Part shown: positions 1-18,388 of the stretch, one piece after another
How positions within the stretch are numbered: position 1 is the first letter of the stretch
Layout of the letters: each line of letters opens with the position of its first letter
Assembly: GCF_000347175.1 (NCBI RefSeq)
Contig: NZ_ANIK01000056.1
Coordinates: 56,001-120,000, forward strand
Direction of reading: 5' to 3'
Length of the DNA stretch: 64,000 nt
Source of the DNA: Leptospira alstonii serovar Sichuan str. 79601
Lineage (GTDB): Bacteria; Spirochaetota; Leptospiria; Leptospirales; Leptospiraceae
Position numbers and translations under genes: made by a program
Notes under the pieces: generated by a model
Told to the model about the DNA's origin: nothing
What the model saw: only the letters and a program-made list of their open reading frames with translations
Databases searched by the model: none

Positions 1-549
1 AGCTTCGACACCGATCCTATAATTCCAGATTTGGAATAGATCCGTAAATACCGTTTCCGATTCAAAAGGAATTTTCTTTTTGTCTTCTGCGTCTTCAATT
101 TCTTCGAGAAGGTCGGAAACAAAAGCGTTGATTGCATAGTGCGTGGGAAGGGAAGAAAAATCCTCTTTGATGAGATATCCGTGTTTTAATTCGACTTCGA
201 TTCCGGGCAACTCTTTCGGTCCTAGATCCGTGTTGGATAAGGCTCCGTTACTCTTGCCGGAATCCAATCCGTAAGCGGGCGCAACGTCTACTTCGCTTCC
301 ATCGTAATACCAGGAGAAATCGAGCGCTTTGATTCTTTCGTTTTGAGAACAATAGATAAGAGCCCGTTCGATTCCGTCCGCAAACTCGGAAAGAATTTTT
401 TTTCGATCGAGTTCGGAAAGAAGAGTTTGCGCTTTTTGGAGAAACGTCTCCGCATTATGATTTTTCAGCCAGTTATGAATCGCGTTTTCTCTTTTTACGA
501 GATTCTCCGGATCCCATTGTAGGATCGGTTTTTTGATTGGTCTTTCCAT
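1..549 (-). CDS. Hypothetical protein, C-terminus cut by window edge
   Basis: The reverse strand is open from the ATG at 549 to the window edge, giving 183 codons without a stop, so the C-terminus is missing. The protein begins MERPIKKPILQWDPENLV and is soluble and acidic, with no signal peptide or membrane segment. A run rich in Glu, Asp and Lys lies near residue 160. I do not recognise a family. A second reverse frame overlaps its first 55 bases (stop at 495) and looks like the end of an upstream gene in the same direction, which suggests a former two-gene operon. Codon use looks like that of the neighbouring genes. Confidence 0.65.
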   Translation of the reverse strand, partial: MERPIKKPILQWDPENLVKRENAIHNWLKNHNAETFLQKAQTLLSELDRKKILSEFADGIERALIYCSQNERIKALDFSWYYDGSEVDVAPAYGLDSGKSNGALSNTDLGPKELPGIEVELKHGYLIKEDFSSLPTHYAINAFVSDLLEEIEDAEDKKKIPFESETVFTDLFQIWNYRIGVEA

Positions 550-746
550 GAATGTTCCTCTTCGTTGTCGAGTTTTTCGTAGATCGTATTATCGATAAAA
601 TTCATCGCTTCTTTGTACATAGTGTCGTAATCCCCGCAGTAGTGCGTATGAAAAAAGTCCGTAAAAACGGATAACTCGTCTCCGTATGTGGTGACTATAA
701 AGGATTCAAAGATGTTCGATAAAAAACTTAAATCGAAGTCGAACGA
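495..746 (-). pseudogene. Possible 5'-truncated upstream partner of the first gene
   Basis: A reverse frame is open from 746 to a TAA at 495 and reads like real protein, with stretches such as SFIVTTYGDELSVFTDFFH and MNFIDNTIYEKLDNEEE. There is no good start: the frame is closed by TGA at 747-749 and the first ATG is at 620, inside the protein-like part. It overlaps the start of the following reverse gene by 55 bases, as translationally coupled genes often do. I infer a gene that has lost its 5' end. It could also be chance coding from residue 1 of a 41-codon ORF starting at 620. Confidence 0.3.
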
Positions 747-928
747 TCATGGTAGCCCTTTGTCGTATGTAAAGAAAAATCCGTACGGATTGTCATTGGA
801 AGATCGAGGAAACGGATTCCGGTTTTGTCGCGCGGCGTTTGGAGCGGATGATAAAACGAACTCATTCGAAAAAGGGTGGACATATCGTTGTGCATGTTCC
901 CTTATCGATTCCTAGATCGGCCTACAGT

Positions 929-1498
929 ATGTCCAATTTAGAAATCGCAGATATGCCTCTTTGTATAGGTATGGAATACGAAGTAATCAAATCATTTGAC
1001 ACTTTTCAACAGAGTAAGAGATACACTTACGTCGGATATAATGCGCTCTATGACGATAGGAGCGTTGCAGGTTATGAACATTTTTTTCATGATGCGGAGA
1101 ACGATAAACTGCACGGTTGGCGAACCTCAAACGATAGAATTAAAAAAGAGACCGTTTCATTTTTTAATCGGGTAGGCGGGTGGGAAAAACCCGTATCGAA
1201 CTCGATCACACCGATCGATTTGAATCGATTCGATTTATCTCAAATTCTTCAATCGTATGTCCCTTATTTTAAATCATTGATTGCGGGGGAAAAAAACATA
1301 CGGAATTGGTACGAGTGGTGGGAGGAAAACGAAAAACTTTTGGAGAAGATTTTTTCGCGCGGAGAATACCTGCGGTGGAAAATTTATCCGATACAAGAGG
1401 TGGAAAAGTTTCTTAGAGAATCGAATATTCCTTTCCAAAGGGGTTATCGATACCTTTGGATCGACTCCGATCGTTTAAAATATTATTTTAATATGTAA
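929..1498 (+). CDS. Hypothetical protein, possibly DUF3601-like
   Basis: The ATG at 929 gives 189 residues (MSNLEIADMPLCIGMEY...). The frame is open further up to a TTG at 839, but that extension is basic and low in protein character, so I prefer 929, although no strong ribosome site is visible. The first 80 residues contain aromatic and acidic motifs (YTYVGYNALYD, GYEHFFHDAEND, W). This recalls the small DUF3601 family by shape only; I could not compare it. The C-terminal half is rich in Trp, Glu and Lys and ends RYLWIDSDRLKYYFNM. No signal peptide or membrane segment is present. A clear terminator follows at 1550. Confidence 0.6.
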   Translation: MSNLEIADMPLCIGMEYEVIKSFDTFQQSKRYTYVGYNALYDDRSVAGYEHFFHDAENDKLHGWRTSNDRIKKETVSFFNRVGGWEKPVSNSITPIDLNRFDLSQILQSYVPYFKSLIAGEKNIRNWYEWWEENEKLLEKIFSRGEYLRWKIYPIQEVEKFLRESNIPFQRGYRYLWIDSDRLKYYFNM

Positions 1499-1549
1499 TG
1501 CGTGCGTGATCGCGGCTTTATGAAATTTGAATTTACTTGTAGTATATCG

Positions 1550-1571
1550 GCCGCCGTAAGAGGCGGCTTTT
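1550..1571 (+). terminator. Rho-independent terminator
   Basis: GCCGCC (1550-1555) pairs with GGCGGC (1562-1567) around a six-base loop and is followed by TTTT. It lies 52 bases after the stop of the plus-strand gene ending at 1498. Confidence 0.8.
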
Positions 1572-1645
1572 GAATTTTAAGAAATCAACCGTAAAAACGC
1601 AACAAGGAGGGATATTGCAGTTTTTATAATATTTCTTTGGATCAT

Positions 1646-2488
1646 TTACTCGTCGTCATCCTCGTCGTTTTCCTCGTTTTTACCGAACACCAAACCTTCG
1701 GGATCCATGGAACAGGCCCAACCGTCGTGTTCACAAACATAAACTTTGAAATTTTTAACGGTTTTCAGTTTTTTAAAGGATTTGTCTTTTACAGCAAGAG
1801 AAACCGCACGTCCCATCGTTCGACCGACAAGGTTCCAGATATAATCTCTAAGGAGACGAAATGATTTGTCTTGATAACCGAGCGTGTCGTAGGCGTCGCT
1901 CATGATTCTACCGGGTTCATGCAACGTGAAACCTCCCACGGTTGGTCCTTCTTCGAAGTATTCGTCGTCCTCTCCGATACCGAAATAGAATTCGCTGCAG
2001 TCGATCCCGGCTTCTCTAAAGTTTTGGTTACCGCATTCGGCGACAAATCCGGTTAATCTTTCTCCGTCGTCCTCGTCCATTTCCTCTTTCGCGAATTGAA
2101 ACGCTTCGATACAATTTTTGAATAATTGTTTTTCGTACTCGGCCCACGGAAGCGCCGATAATTGTTCCAGAAACGAAGCCAATTCCGGTAATTGCGAAAC
2201 TGCCGTTTTTAGTTCCTCCACTCTCTCCTCGATTTCCGAATTGGCGCGACCGCTTGCGGAACCGGCGGAAGAAGTTTGCGCTTCTCCTTCTATATAACCT
2301 TTTTTTAATTTTTCGGCGAGTAGCTTTTTTGCCTCTTTCAGACATTCTTCCTCGTCGTCGAACGATTTAGTCTGCGTTTGTCCGGAGGAACCGGTTTTTC
2401 CGTATGTTACCGTAAATGAATCTTCGGAAACTTCGATCTGCCAAAATTTATCCGATTTGTCGTCTTTAAACGTTAGGTAGTGTTTCAT
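1646..2488 (-). CDS. WGR domain-containing protein
   Basis: This is a 280-residue cytoplasmic protein. Residues 1-68 form a WGR domain: an aromatic strand (KFWQIEV), then [14 protein letters not shown], then a helix with [23 protein letters not shown] domains bind nucleic acid or protein in PARPs and in many short bacterial proteins; the exact partner here is unknown. A Ser/Ala/Gly-rich linker (about 70-85) leads to a second acidic domain of about 190 residues that I do not recognise, ending in a Glu/Asp tail. The start is supported by AAGGAAAACC just before the ATG. The same leader recurs at 4631, next to a relic of a similar start. Confidence 0.85.
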   Translation of the reverse strand: MKHYLTFKDDKSDKFWQIEVSEDSFTVTYGKTGSSGQTQTKSFDDEEECLKEAKKLLAEKLKKGYIEGEAQTSSAGSASGRANSEIEERVEELKTAVSQLPELASFLEQLSALPWAEYEKQLFKNCIEAFQFAKEEMDEDDGERLTGFVAECGNQNFREAGIDCSEFYFGIGEDDEYFEEGPTVGGFTLHEPGRIMSDAYDTLGYQDKSFRLLRDYIWNLVGRTMGRAVSLAVKDKSFKKLKTVKNFKVYVCEHDGWACSMDPEGLVFGKNEENDEDDDE

Positions 2489-2711
2489 GGTTTTCCTTAT
2501 TGAATTTTATTTTACAATGTGTCCTAAAATTTGCCGTAATATATATCTCATTCGTTTACGAATTCGGACATGATTTTTTATCGACTTAATTTGCCGGTAA
2601 CTTTATTATACGGGATCGGTTGTCGTATCCGCCTCGCCTAGCTTCGCCTCGTATTCCGTAAGATACAAAAAAAATCAAGGACGTTAATCTTCTACTGAAT
2701 TGAGTAACTCC

Positions 2712-4469
2712 TCAGGAAAAGTTAAGTGTAACTTTGGGATTGATCTGTCCCATCTCGGTTTTCATCTCTTCTTGATTTTGAGAGACCGGGTTGTTGCCGA
2801 TTTTTAATTCTTTCAAAGTTTTCATTTCGGAAAGAAATTTCGGCAGTTCGGAAATTTGATTATCGTTCAACCAAATCTCTTCTAGTTTTTTCAGATCTTT
2901 TAAAATTTCCGGGAATTGTAAGAACTTGTTATTTGTCAAATAGATGTCTTTTAAAGATTCCAATTGAACGACCGAGTCCGGGAGAGAGGAAAGTAAGTTA
3001 TCACGAAGAGAAAGATATTCCAATTTTCTAAAGTTCCCGAATAAATCGGATAGTTCTTCCAATTGATTGTTACTTAGATCCAAAGATTTCAGGTTCGGAA
3101 ATTGAATCAGAGATTCCGGCAATTTGGAAAGTTGGTTCCCAGGGAGGCTCAACTCGGTTAGGGACTCGAGTGTGACTTCTATATTAGGAAAATTTGAAAT
3201 TCTATTCCTATCCAGAGCGATACGAGTCAGTTTTTTCAATTCCGCAATTTCGGTAGGGATCGTTTCCAGTTCATTGCCCCAAAGCAAAAGCTGCTCCAGA
3301 TTGGGAAAGTTGCGGACCCCGTTTAGAGAAGTCAGTTGATTCTCGAAGAGTCCCAGTTCTTTGAGGCTTGTAAATTCACGGTTTAGATTGGAAATTTTTG
3401 CGATCCGGTTGTCGGATAAGTTCAAATCTTTGAGAATTTTTAAGTCCGCCAGTCGATCCGGAAACTCGGTCAACTGATTGTTCATAACCAGTAACTTCTT
3501 TAGTTTTGAAAGTTGGAAAACGAATTCCGGTATTTCCGTAAGGGAATTTCCGTTCAGACAAAGCGATTCAAGTTGCGAAGAATTTGACGGGCTCGTTTTC
3601 TTTTCCGCAAAAAAACCGTTATCGGTAAAATGCAAGGACCGAAGCGAAGATATATCCAATAAGAATTCAGGAAACTCGGATAACTTTGCGCCTTTGATAA
3701 AAACGGTTTGGATGTTTTTGAGTTCGGCGAGGCTTTTTAAAGAAATTATATTTTTACAATCGTTAATCGTAAAACTCTTTAGATTTTCGAATAAACCTAT
3801 ATCGCTTAGACCGATCTCTTCAACTCCCGAAATACTGATGGATTCGCCGCCCTTTGAATAATACTTGAAGAGAGGAGATTGACCGATTTTGAGTATTGTA
3901 TATAGATCTTTCTGCTCTTTCGCGTTCGGATCGAAAAATACGGAAGCGTCTTCGTCGTGGTAATAGGAGAACATTAGAAAATACGGCTGCTGTTTCGGAA
4001 CTCGTTTAAAAACCTCTTCTTTAAGAGTTTGTCGAATCACTTCCTGTGACAGACGACAAAGTATATCTTTTATCGCCGAGAAGTCTTCGTCTTCCAATAC
4101 TTCGCGGATTTTTTCCGGTTTCTGTTTTAGGTGATTTCGGATAAAATTCGAAAAATCTATAATCGGAGTATTTCGGATACTACCTTCGGTCAATGCGTTT
4201 TCCGGATTGTTACTTTCCAGGTCGTAATCGAATTCGATACAGTGATCGGTATTTGCGTCGTCCCATCTTATATCAAAGACGCCGATAGGGGATTTTTCGT
4301 TTTTACCCAGTTCGTCCCAGTATCTATGAACGGCGTCAAAAACTTCGCCCGCAGCGTTTTCCCAATCCGCTTTTTGAAGTATTTTAGAATATTTTGAAGA
4401 TGTAATGTCTTTGATCCGAATTTTCAGAAATTCACGGAATGTGTCGGATAGCAACGGATTTGGATTCAT
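2712..4469 (-). CDS. Large leucine-rich-repeat protein
   Basis: I chose the ATG at 4469 because AAAGGA lies eight bases before it; an upstream in-frame ATG at 4499 has no such site. The product has 585 residues. The first roughly 190 form a non-repeat domain with a DUF-like alpha/beta look. From about residue 200 to the end there are some 15 repeats of 22-23 residues of the type LxxLxLxxNxLxxLPxxxxxL (for example LEYLSLRDNLLSSLP). LRRs give a curved protein-binding surface. No signal peptide is visible, so it is probably cytoplasmic, unlike the small secreted LRR proteins at the other end of the window. The WGR gene follows 223 bases downstream in the same direction. Confidence 0.85.
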   Translation of the reverse strand: MNPNPLLSDTFREFLKIRIKDITSSKYSKILQKADWENAAGEVFDAVHRYWDELGKNEKSPIGVFDIRWDDANTDHCIEFDYDLESNNPENALTEGSIRNTPIIDFSNFIRNHLKQKPEKIREVLEDEDFSAIKDILCRLSQEVIRQTLKEEVFKRVPKQQPYFLMFSYYHDEDASVFFDPNAKEQKDLYTILKIGQSPLFKYYSKGGESISISGVEEIGLSDIGLFENLKSFTINDCKNIISLKSLAELKNIQTVFIKGAKLSEFPEFLLDISSLRSLHFTDNGFFAEKKTSPSNSSQLESLCLNGNSLTEIPEFVFQLSKLKKLLVMNNQLTEFPDRLADLKILKDLNLSDNRIAKISNLNREFTSLKELGLFENQLTSLNGVRNFPNLEQLLLWGNELETIPTEIAELKKLTRIALDRNRISNFPNIEVTLESLTELSLPGNQLSKLPESLIQFPNLKSLDLSNNQLEELSDLFGNFRKLEYLSLRDNLLSSLPDSVVQLESLKDIYLTNNKFLQFPEILKDLKKLEEIWLNDNQISELPKFLSEMKTLKELKIGNNPVSQNQEEMKTEMGQINPKVTLNFS

Positions 4470-4906
4470 AAAGTGTCCTTTGGATTTTGATCGATCCATA
4501 ACGTTTTAAGGGAAGATAAATCTCATCTATATTTAAAAATTTTTTCGGAATTTCAGGCATCGGCTTTGCGAAGTATGTTCTTTCAAAGCCGAAAATTGTC
4601 GTTTGGGAGCGTTAGGCGGTATTGCATTACGGTTTTCCTTATTGAATTTTACAACAGCAACTTAACTTTATTTTATCAAAAAGCAGGCTACAAGAATTTG
4701 TAGGTCTTTCCAATGATAAAACCCCGACCGTTTATTGCGATTTTCCGCACATCTTCCTCGTTACTTACGATGTTCTATGAAAGTATAATTTCTACCATGA
4801 AAAACCAAAGCTAAATCGGTAGTGGGCTTGTACAAGCGGATGGTTTTGTAAAAATCAAAAGTTGCCTATTCAAATGTCGGACTGTAAGAAAGGATTTGTG
4901 GATCTA
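4470..4906. other. Gene-free stretch with a relic leader
   Basis: No complete gene is visible. A short palindrome (CGGCTTTG at 4560 and CAAAGCCG at 4584) is present. Next to it is a copy of the leader and first codons of a WGR-type gene, described separately. The rest, 4655-4906, is AT-rich and shows nothing I can name. Confidence 0.6.
4583..4627 (-). pseudogene. Relic of a second WGR-type gene start
   Basis: The 21 bases at 4631-4651 are identical to the leader just upstream of the WGR gene (2489-2509). Right after them, on the same strand, is an ATG (4627) followed by MQYRLTLPNDNFRL and a TGA. The WGR protein begins [11 protein letters not shown], and the two DNA starts align with scattered substitutions (the CCTAACG core is kept). 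I infer a decayed duplicate of the WGR gene whose body was lost or replaced. Confidence 0.5.
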
Positions 4907-5767
4907 CTACCAACGGCTTAAAATTTCGATTTTCGTATAAGGATTTTTGTCGTCTCTCGGATCGACGGCCGTATTCGCCTCTACTTCGACGAATTTTGGA
5001 ATTCCTTTTTCGGCAATACACAAATCGATATTATTGTCATTGTCGTCCGTATCTGCAATTTTGAACGGAAAAACGGTCAGCTTGTTTTTTCCGGAAATCA
5101 TTTCGATCCGAAATTTTTTCAACTCGCGATCTCCCAGTTCTTGCCCGTCCGGAGCCCTAACACCTCCCGCCCAAACGGTTCTTACGACTACAGCAGTTTC
5201 CGAAAACGGACAATCTCCTCCACGTTTGGAATCATTGTACGGATAGGAGCGACTGAAATCAAAATATTCCGCATAACTGATAAAAGGTCCCGCAACCAAC
5301 GGAGTTACTTGGATTTTTTGTCCGGTTAAATTTTGTCCGTCGCGAGTTAGCAATTCTCCTACGATGACTACTTCCGTCGGTTCGTTATCGGGGTGGTTTC
5401 CAAATTCGCCGATCAATAAAACGGTCCGCAATTCGAACGGTTCCAAAGCGGGCACAAACGTAACAAACGAAGGGTAAAAAATTTCCCCTTTCATCGTAAG
5501 GATCCGAAAGTCGGAAACATCCAGAGTTGTCGGGTCGATCTCATGGGAAAAAACCAAAGGCATTCCGTCCTTTCCGGGCGCGCTTCTCCACAAAACGATC
5601 GATCGCAAAGGAAGGGCGTTGTCCAAACCGAAAAAAGCGGAGAGTAACTTTGCTTTTCGACTTTTACCGATTTCCGGAACATTCGAGGACAATTGGTAAT
5701 TCGGTATAGAAACGCAACCGTTCAGAAGGAAAATTCCTATAAAAATGATTTTTATCAAGTTCCACAT
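4907..5767 (-). CDS. Hypothetical lipoprotein
   Basis: This is a 286-residue protein with a lipoprotein signal: a charged start, the hydrophobic run IIFIGIFLLNG, then Cys18 in a lipobox-like LNGC. The mature part is rich in beta-type sequence and contains the stretch VFSHEIDPTTLDVSDFRI, which recalls an Ig-like or Big-type module, and a Cys pair (CPFSE near 190 and DLCIAEKG near 255). It is likely anchored to the inner or outer membrane. I do not recognise a named family. It stands alone, with repeats and a short gene upstream. Confidence 0.7.
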   Translation of the reverse strand: MWNLIKIIFIGIFLLNGCVSIPNYQLSSNVPEIGKSRKAKLLSAFFGLDNALPLRSIVLWRSAPGKDGMPLVFSHEIDPTTLDVSDFRILTMKGEIFYPSFVTFVPALEPFELRTVLLIGEFGNHPDNEPTEVVIVGELLTRDGQNLTGQKIQVTPLVAGPFISYAEYFDFSRSYPYNDSKRGGDCPFSETAVVVRTVWAGGVRAPDGQELGDRELKKFRIEMISGKNKLTVFPFKIADTDDNDNNIDLCIAEKGIPKFVEVEANTAVDPRDDKNPYTKIEILSRW

Positions 5768-5845
5768 AGTAGTTCCGACCTTTCAACGATCTTGTTCCCG
5801 TTTTTCGGTAAAGCGAAAAATGTTTTCAAAGGAATGAGAGCTGTA

Positions 5846-5999
5846 AACCTGACCCCTATCCACTGATTCCTAGTACGCTCCTACGTTTTTAAACGAACGA
5901 TGAAACCCCGGATTTCTTCCGTGCCCTTATGGAGAAAAACGGAAAAAATTTTAACCTGACCCCTGAGCCCTATCCACTGATTCCTAATACGCTCCTGCA
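5846..5999. repeat. Imperfect direct repeat plus dispersed-repeat core
   Basis: A segment starting AACCTGACCCC and ending in a CCTAGTACGCTCCT-like run occurs at 5846-5884 and again at 5953-5997. The second copy carries six to seven extra bases (TGAGCCC) in the middle. The second copy runs straight into CTCCTGCAAGTTTCC, a core that also occurs in the elements at 11424 and 17909. The function is unknown. Confidence 0.7.
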
Positions 6000-6014
6000 A
6001 GTTTCCTCGAGGTT

Positions 6015-6659
6015 TCAAAGATATTGTTCCAAATATTCTTTCCCTCGAAGATGACTCGGAAAGAAAATCGGAAATTTTTTACCGGTTTTGGCTCTGGACC
6101 TTCTATAGGATTTGGATGAATTCCAGAAGGTTTCGTACTCGGAATCCAAACGAAAAAGAAGTTTTTCCCAAAAAATAAAATGCGAGTCCACGAACTCTTG
6201 TCGGATGTCCTTCGCTCTGAGAGTCAAAGGGCATTTGCCGGTAAATTCTTTCATAAAGACGAGTCCGACTAAAACTCCTCTCGTATCCAAGTAAGGTTCG
6301 AGAGGAAAGGTTCTGCAACTGATCGAACGGTTGTCCCTTTCACAAAATTGAATTCCTTTGCATTCGCAAAAAAGGGTCTCTTTGGAATCGTATTCGGCAA
6401 GCATCTTCTTATCGATTTCCGTTTCCGGTTTCCAAACTTTCCAGAGATCCGTTCTTTTTTGTAACATGGAAAATTCGGAACGATATAAAGTCGGAACTGC
6501 GTTATCCGCGATACAACAAAACGGAATCCCGTCGTTGTCGGGTTTACACAATTCTCCGCAATCGAATTCGGTTAGTTCCTCTTGGAGTAGGGAGTAGTAA
6601 TAAGCAATCTCATCCTCTGCGAGGTGTTTAGGATCGTTTTTTTTTGCTGTCGTCTTCAA
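6015..6659 (-). CDS. Cys-rich hypothetical protein
   Basis: This is a 214-residue soluble protein with Cys residues in pairs and clusters: FDCGELCKP near 35, FCCIAD near 47, [13 protein letters not shown] near 100 and SCRTFPL near 115, then CPL near 142. The spacing suggests bound metal or an Fe-S cluster, and it resembles the YkgJ-type zinc/iron-chelating group in general style. This is an inference, not a match I can prove. The start overlaps the end of the upstream membrane-protein gene by 32 bases, so the two are probably co-translated. The C-terminal 30 residues are basic. Confidence 0.7.
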   Translation of the reverse strand: MKTTAKKNDPKHLAEDEIAYYYSLLQEELTEFDCGELCKPDNDGIPFCCIADNAVPTLYRSEFSMLQKRTDLWKVWKPETEIDKKMLAEYDSKETLFCECKGIQFCERDNRSISCRTFPLEPYLDTRGVLVGLVFMKEFTGKCPLTLRAKDIRQEFVDSHFIFWEKLLFRLDSEYETFWNSSKSYRRSRAKTGKKFPIFFPSHLRGKEYLEQYL

Positions 6660-7257
6660 TGGATAGATTGCCCCGGTTTTGATCGACTCTGGTTTTTTTT
6701 GGACTTAGGATTTTCCGAAAGACCGCATATCCTAAAAAGAGAATTCCCGCAGAGCAAAGAATTCCCCACTTTCTGTAGAAGAGTTCCACACCGGGTGAAA
6801 GAAAACTATTTTTCTGAGCTAAGGCCATCAAAAGAGCAAAAATCGTTAAGAGTGAAAACGCACTTAAAAAAAATAATACCGTGATCCTTAGATTTTTCAG
6901 AGTGTTTTCTAGATCTCTTTTGAATTCTAAAAACCGAGAATAAAATTCTCTCGTTTCGTCTCCTTCCGACAACTTTTGCACGTTATAGAATGACTCGAAT
7001 TCTTCGGGGATCTTAGTCGTATCTAAAAGTAGGAACTCATAATCCAGGGTCTTATCGTATTCTTCTCGAACTTCCGGAGAACTTAAGGTGAGGTAGGCTC
7101 TGGTTCCTTCTTCACGATCCAATTCTCGGGAAGGGTTCCAGGGATCGGATTCCAGTTTTTCCAAATAATCCTGGTACGCAGACTCGATTCTGCGTAAGTC
7201 GGAACTCCGGGAAACATCCAGGAGTCGGTAGTAGTCCGGTTTTGTGTTCACTGCCAT
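6628..7257 (-). CDS. Membrane protein with degenerate J-domain
   Basis: The first 65 residues look like a DnaJ J-domain: [21 protein letters not shown], then a spacer, then [19 protein letters not shown]. The HPD tripeptide needed to stimulate Hsp70 is absent; the loop has [12 protein letters not shown] instead. Two hydrophobic segments follow (about 145-165 and 178-195), with a basic tail. I infer a membrane-tethered J-like protein that does not activate DnaK in the normal way. I used the ATG at 7257; a TTG two codons earlier (7263) is possible. Its end overlaps the Cys-rich gene by 32 bases. It is divergent from miaB. Confidence 0.7.
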   Translation of the reverse strand: MAVNTKPDYYRLLDVSRSSDLRRIESAYQDYLEKLESDPWNPSRELDREEGTRAYLTLSSPEVREEYDKTLDYEFLLLDTTKIPEEFESFYNVQKLSEGDETREFYSRFLEFKRDLENTLKNLRITVLFFLSAFSLLTIFALLMALAQKNSFLSPGVELFYRKWGILCSAGILFLGYAVFRKILSPKKTRVDQNRGNLSIEDDSKKKRS

Positions 7258-7364
7258 AAACAATCAAAAAAGGGGAGAATTCGGGAATTCTATGGAAAAA
7301 TCCCCTCGACCCTATCTATGGAAAACCCCTTTACAGCGCGTCCTGCAAGCAGAAATTCAGTTCT

Positions 7365-10546
<3,182 letters not shown>

Positions 10547-10574
10547 CCCGGGAAAATCAGCGGTTAGTGTTAGA

Positions 10575-11414
<840 letters not shown>

Positions 11415-11423
11415 TGGGGGTTT

Positions 11424-11466
11424 TTGTTTGTCCCGAAACCTCGAAGGAAATTTGCAGGAGTTCCTC
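11424..11466 (-). repeat. Partial copy of the TTAGAACTT element
   Basis: Read on the minus strand this carries the core GGAACTCCTGCAAATTTCC and the right part (GAGGTTTCGGGACAA) of the element seen whole at 17909-18019. It lies between two converging genes. The left terminal repeat is missing. Confidence 0.65.
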
Positions 11467-11471
11467 TTTTT

Positions 11472-12275
<804 letters not shown>

Positions 12276-12423
12276 CGGAGATCGGTCCAGGGACAAAGAA
12301 AAAACGCGAAAAGAATCACGGATCGACTTTGAAAAAAAATATCTGAGGTCAATTTAGGATTGTTCTGAAATTTGCGTCATCCAAAAATTAGAGCGAAAAA
12401 CAAACCATAAAGAGTCACAAAGA

Positions 12424-12870
12424 ATGAAAGCAGTTTCCGTACCGGCAACCAAGAGGATCGCGCTCGTCGCACACGATAATCGTAAAGAGGATTTGGTGTC
12501 CTGGGTTAAAACTCACAGAGAAATCCTTTCCGGACATCATCTATTCGGAACGGGTACGACCGGAAAATTGATAAACGAAGAGACCGGACTTCCGGTTTAT
12601 AGATTTCTTTCCGGTCCCTTGGGAGGAGATCAACAGATCGGAGCTAAAATCGCGGAGGGAGATTTGGATATCGTGATCTTTTTTTGGGACCCTCTTACCG
12701 CGCAACCCCACGATCCGGACGTGAAAGCATTACTTAGGATCGCCGTACTTTATAATGTGCCGATGGCTTGCAATCGATCCACCGCCGATTATATGATCAG
12801 TTCTCCCCAATTTATGATATCTTACAAAAAGATTCTTTTGAGCTACGATCGGAAAATTAAAAGAGATTGA
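12424..12870 (+). CDS. mgsA: Methylglyoxal synthase
   Basis: MgsA converts dihydroxyacetone phosphate to methylglyoxal and phosphate, a bypass of lower glycolysis when phosphate is short. The 148 residues match the family length. Seen motifs: [12 protein letters not shown] at the start, the phosphate-binding loop [22 protein letters not shown], and the segment [22 protein letters not shown] with the catalytic Asp residues, then [14 protein letters not shown]. It is a stand-alone plus-strand gene. A short hairpin (GGGGA/TCCCC) lies about 25 bases after the stop, without a T-run. Confidence 0.95.
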   Translation: MKAVSVPATKRIALVAHDNRKEDLVSWVKTHREILSGHHLFGTGTTGKLINEETGLPVYRFLSGPLGGDQQIGAKIAEGDLDIVIFFWDPLTAQPHDPDVKALLRIAVLYNVPMACNRSTADYMISSPQFMISYKKILLSYDRKIKRD

Positions 12871-13082
12871 TCGAGATGGGGATTGTTCCCCGCAAGCGTT
12901 TCCAGTGGCGAGAGGCTATCTTTTAGGAATTAGGATTTTACATGCAATAAAATGTAAGTGTACGGATAAATGGAAAAATTTTTACTTGCGAAAAGTATGA
13001 TTTTCTGATAGAGGAAAAGTTTTCAAATTTCTCGTAGTTCCGACAGATTTATCTTGCGATCCAAGTATTTGTGAGGTCGGAT

Positions 13083-15694
<2,612 letters not shown>

Positions 15695-15695
15695 T

Positions 15696-17777
<2,082 letters not shown>

Positions 17778-18096
17778 AATTTCAAGAATTTTTTACCTAA
17801 GACTAAAGAATAACTATACTGTGAAAGTATGATCTGAGCTTGTTTGCGAAACCGTATTAAAAACGTGAGTTCGTTTTAACCGATGTGAAAGCGATTGAAT
17901 ATGGAGACTTAGAACTTATCCTAAAACATGTCGAGCGCCAATAAAAACAAAACGCCTTAGTTTCGCAAATATGTGGGAACTCCTGCAAATTTCCTTTGAG
18001 GTTTTGAGACAAGTTCTAAAGCAAAAGGGGAGTTCGACATAGGAAGCAAAGATAGGACAGATTCTTGTGTGGAATCAAAGGAGTATAAAATCAAAA
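17778..18096. other. Gene-free stretch holding two repeat elements
   Basis: This space holds the whole TTAGAACTT element (17909-18019). Directly before it, at 17872-17899, is a leader-like sequence (GAGTTCG, then TTTTAAC, then GAAAGCGATTGA) that matches the start of the two-hairpin repeat family seen at 57.5 and 63.3 kb. No gene is visible. Confidence 0.6.
17909..18019 (+). mobile_element. Short element with terminal inverted repeats (MITE-like)
   Basis: TTAGAACTTATCCTAAAAC (17909-17927) is the imperfect reverse complement of GTTTTGAGACAAGTTCTAA (18001-18019): 15 of 19 positions match. The element is 111 bp, with no coding capacity, and its core is GTGGGAACTCCTGCAAATTT. A shorter copy with the same ends is at 21764-21832, and partial copies lie at 11424 and 5990. 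The matching ends and dispersed placement suggest a non-autonomous transposable element. No target-site duplication was obvious. Confidence 0.55.
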
Positions 18097-18357
18097 TCAG
18101 GTTTCAAATACGGATAAATTTTCCATAAAGGCGGATTTTTCGCTAGCAATTTCATTGCTTTGAAGGGAAACATTTTCGAAAACTTTACGGCTTTGTTTCC
18201 AGTTTTGGTGATGTTCCAACCAAGTTTCCCTCTTAGCTCGGTTTTCGGAAAGTTCCGTTCTGGTTTCTCTAATGAGAAAATCCAAGAGGAAGATATAGTT
18301 TCTAAAACTTATTTCAATACGTTTAAGCTTTTCTTCCACTTCCATTTCTTCTTCCAA
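18097..18357 (-). CDS. Small hypothetical protein
   Basis: This 86-residue helical, charged protein starts MEEEMEVEEKLKRIEIS and has Trp and His in the middle (WLEHHQNW). It follows the DUF1564-like gene by 31 bases on the same strand and may be its small partner. I do not recognise it. The length and strand context make it plausible but not certain. Confidence 0.45.
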   Translation of the reverse strand: MEEEMEVEEKLKRIEISFRNYIFLLDFLIRETRTELSENRAKRETWLEHHQNWKQSRKVFENVSLQSNEIASEKSAFMENLSVFET

Positions 18358-18388
18358 TATCGGATCTTGCCGATAAAAAAACGGAAAA

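Noticed and set aside
688..915. 75-codon plus-strand ORF from a GTG at 688
   Set aside because: Composition is not protein-like, there is no ribosome site, and the opposite strand reads better as protein.
4606..4620. GTTAGGC as an attC core at 4611
   Set aside because: It is explained by the relic start of a WGR-type gene; the reverse of CCTAACG is part of its codons.
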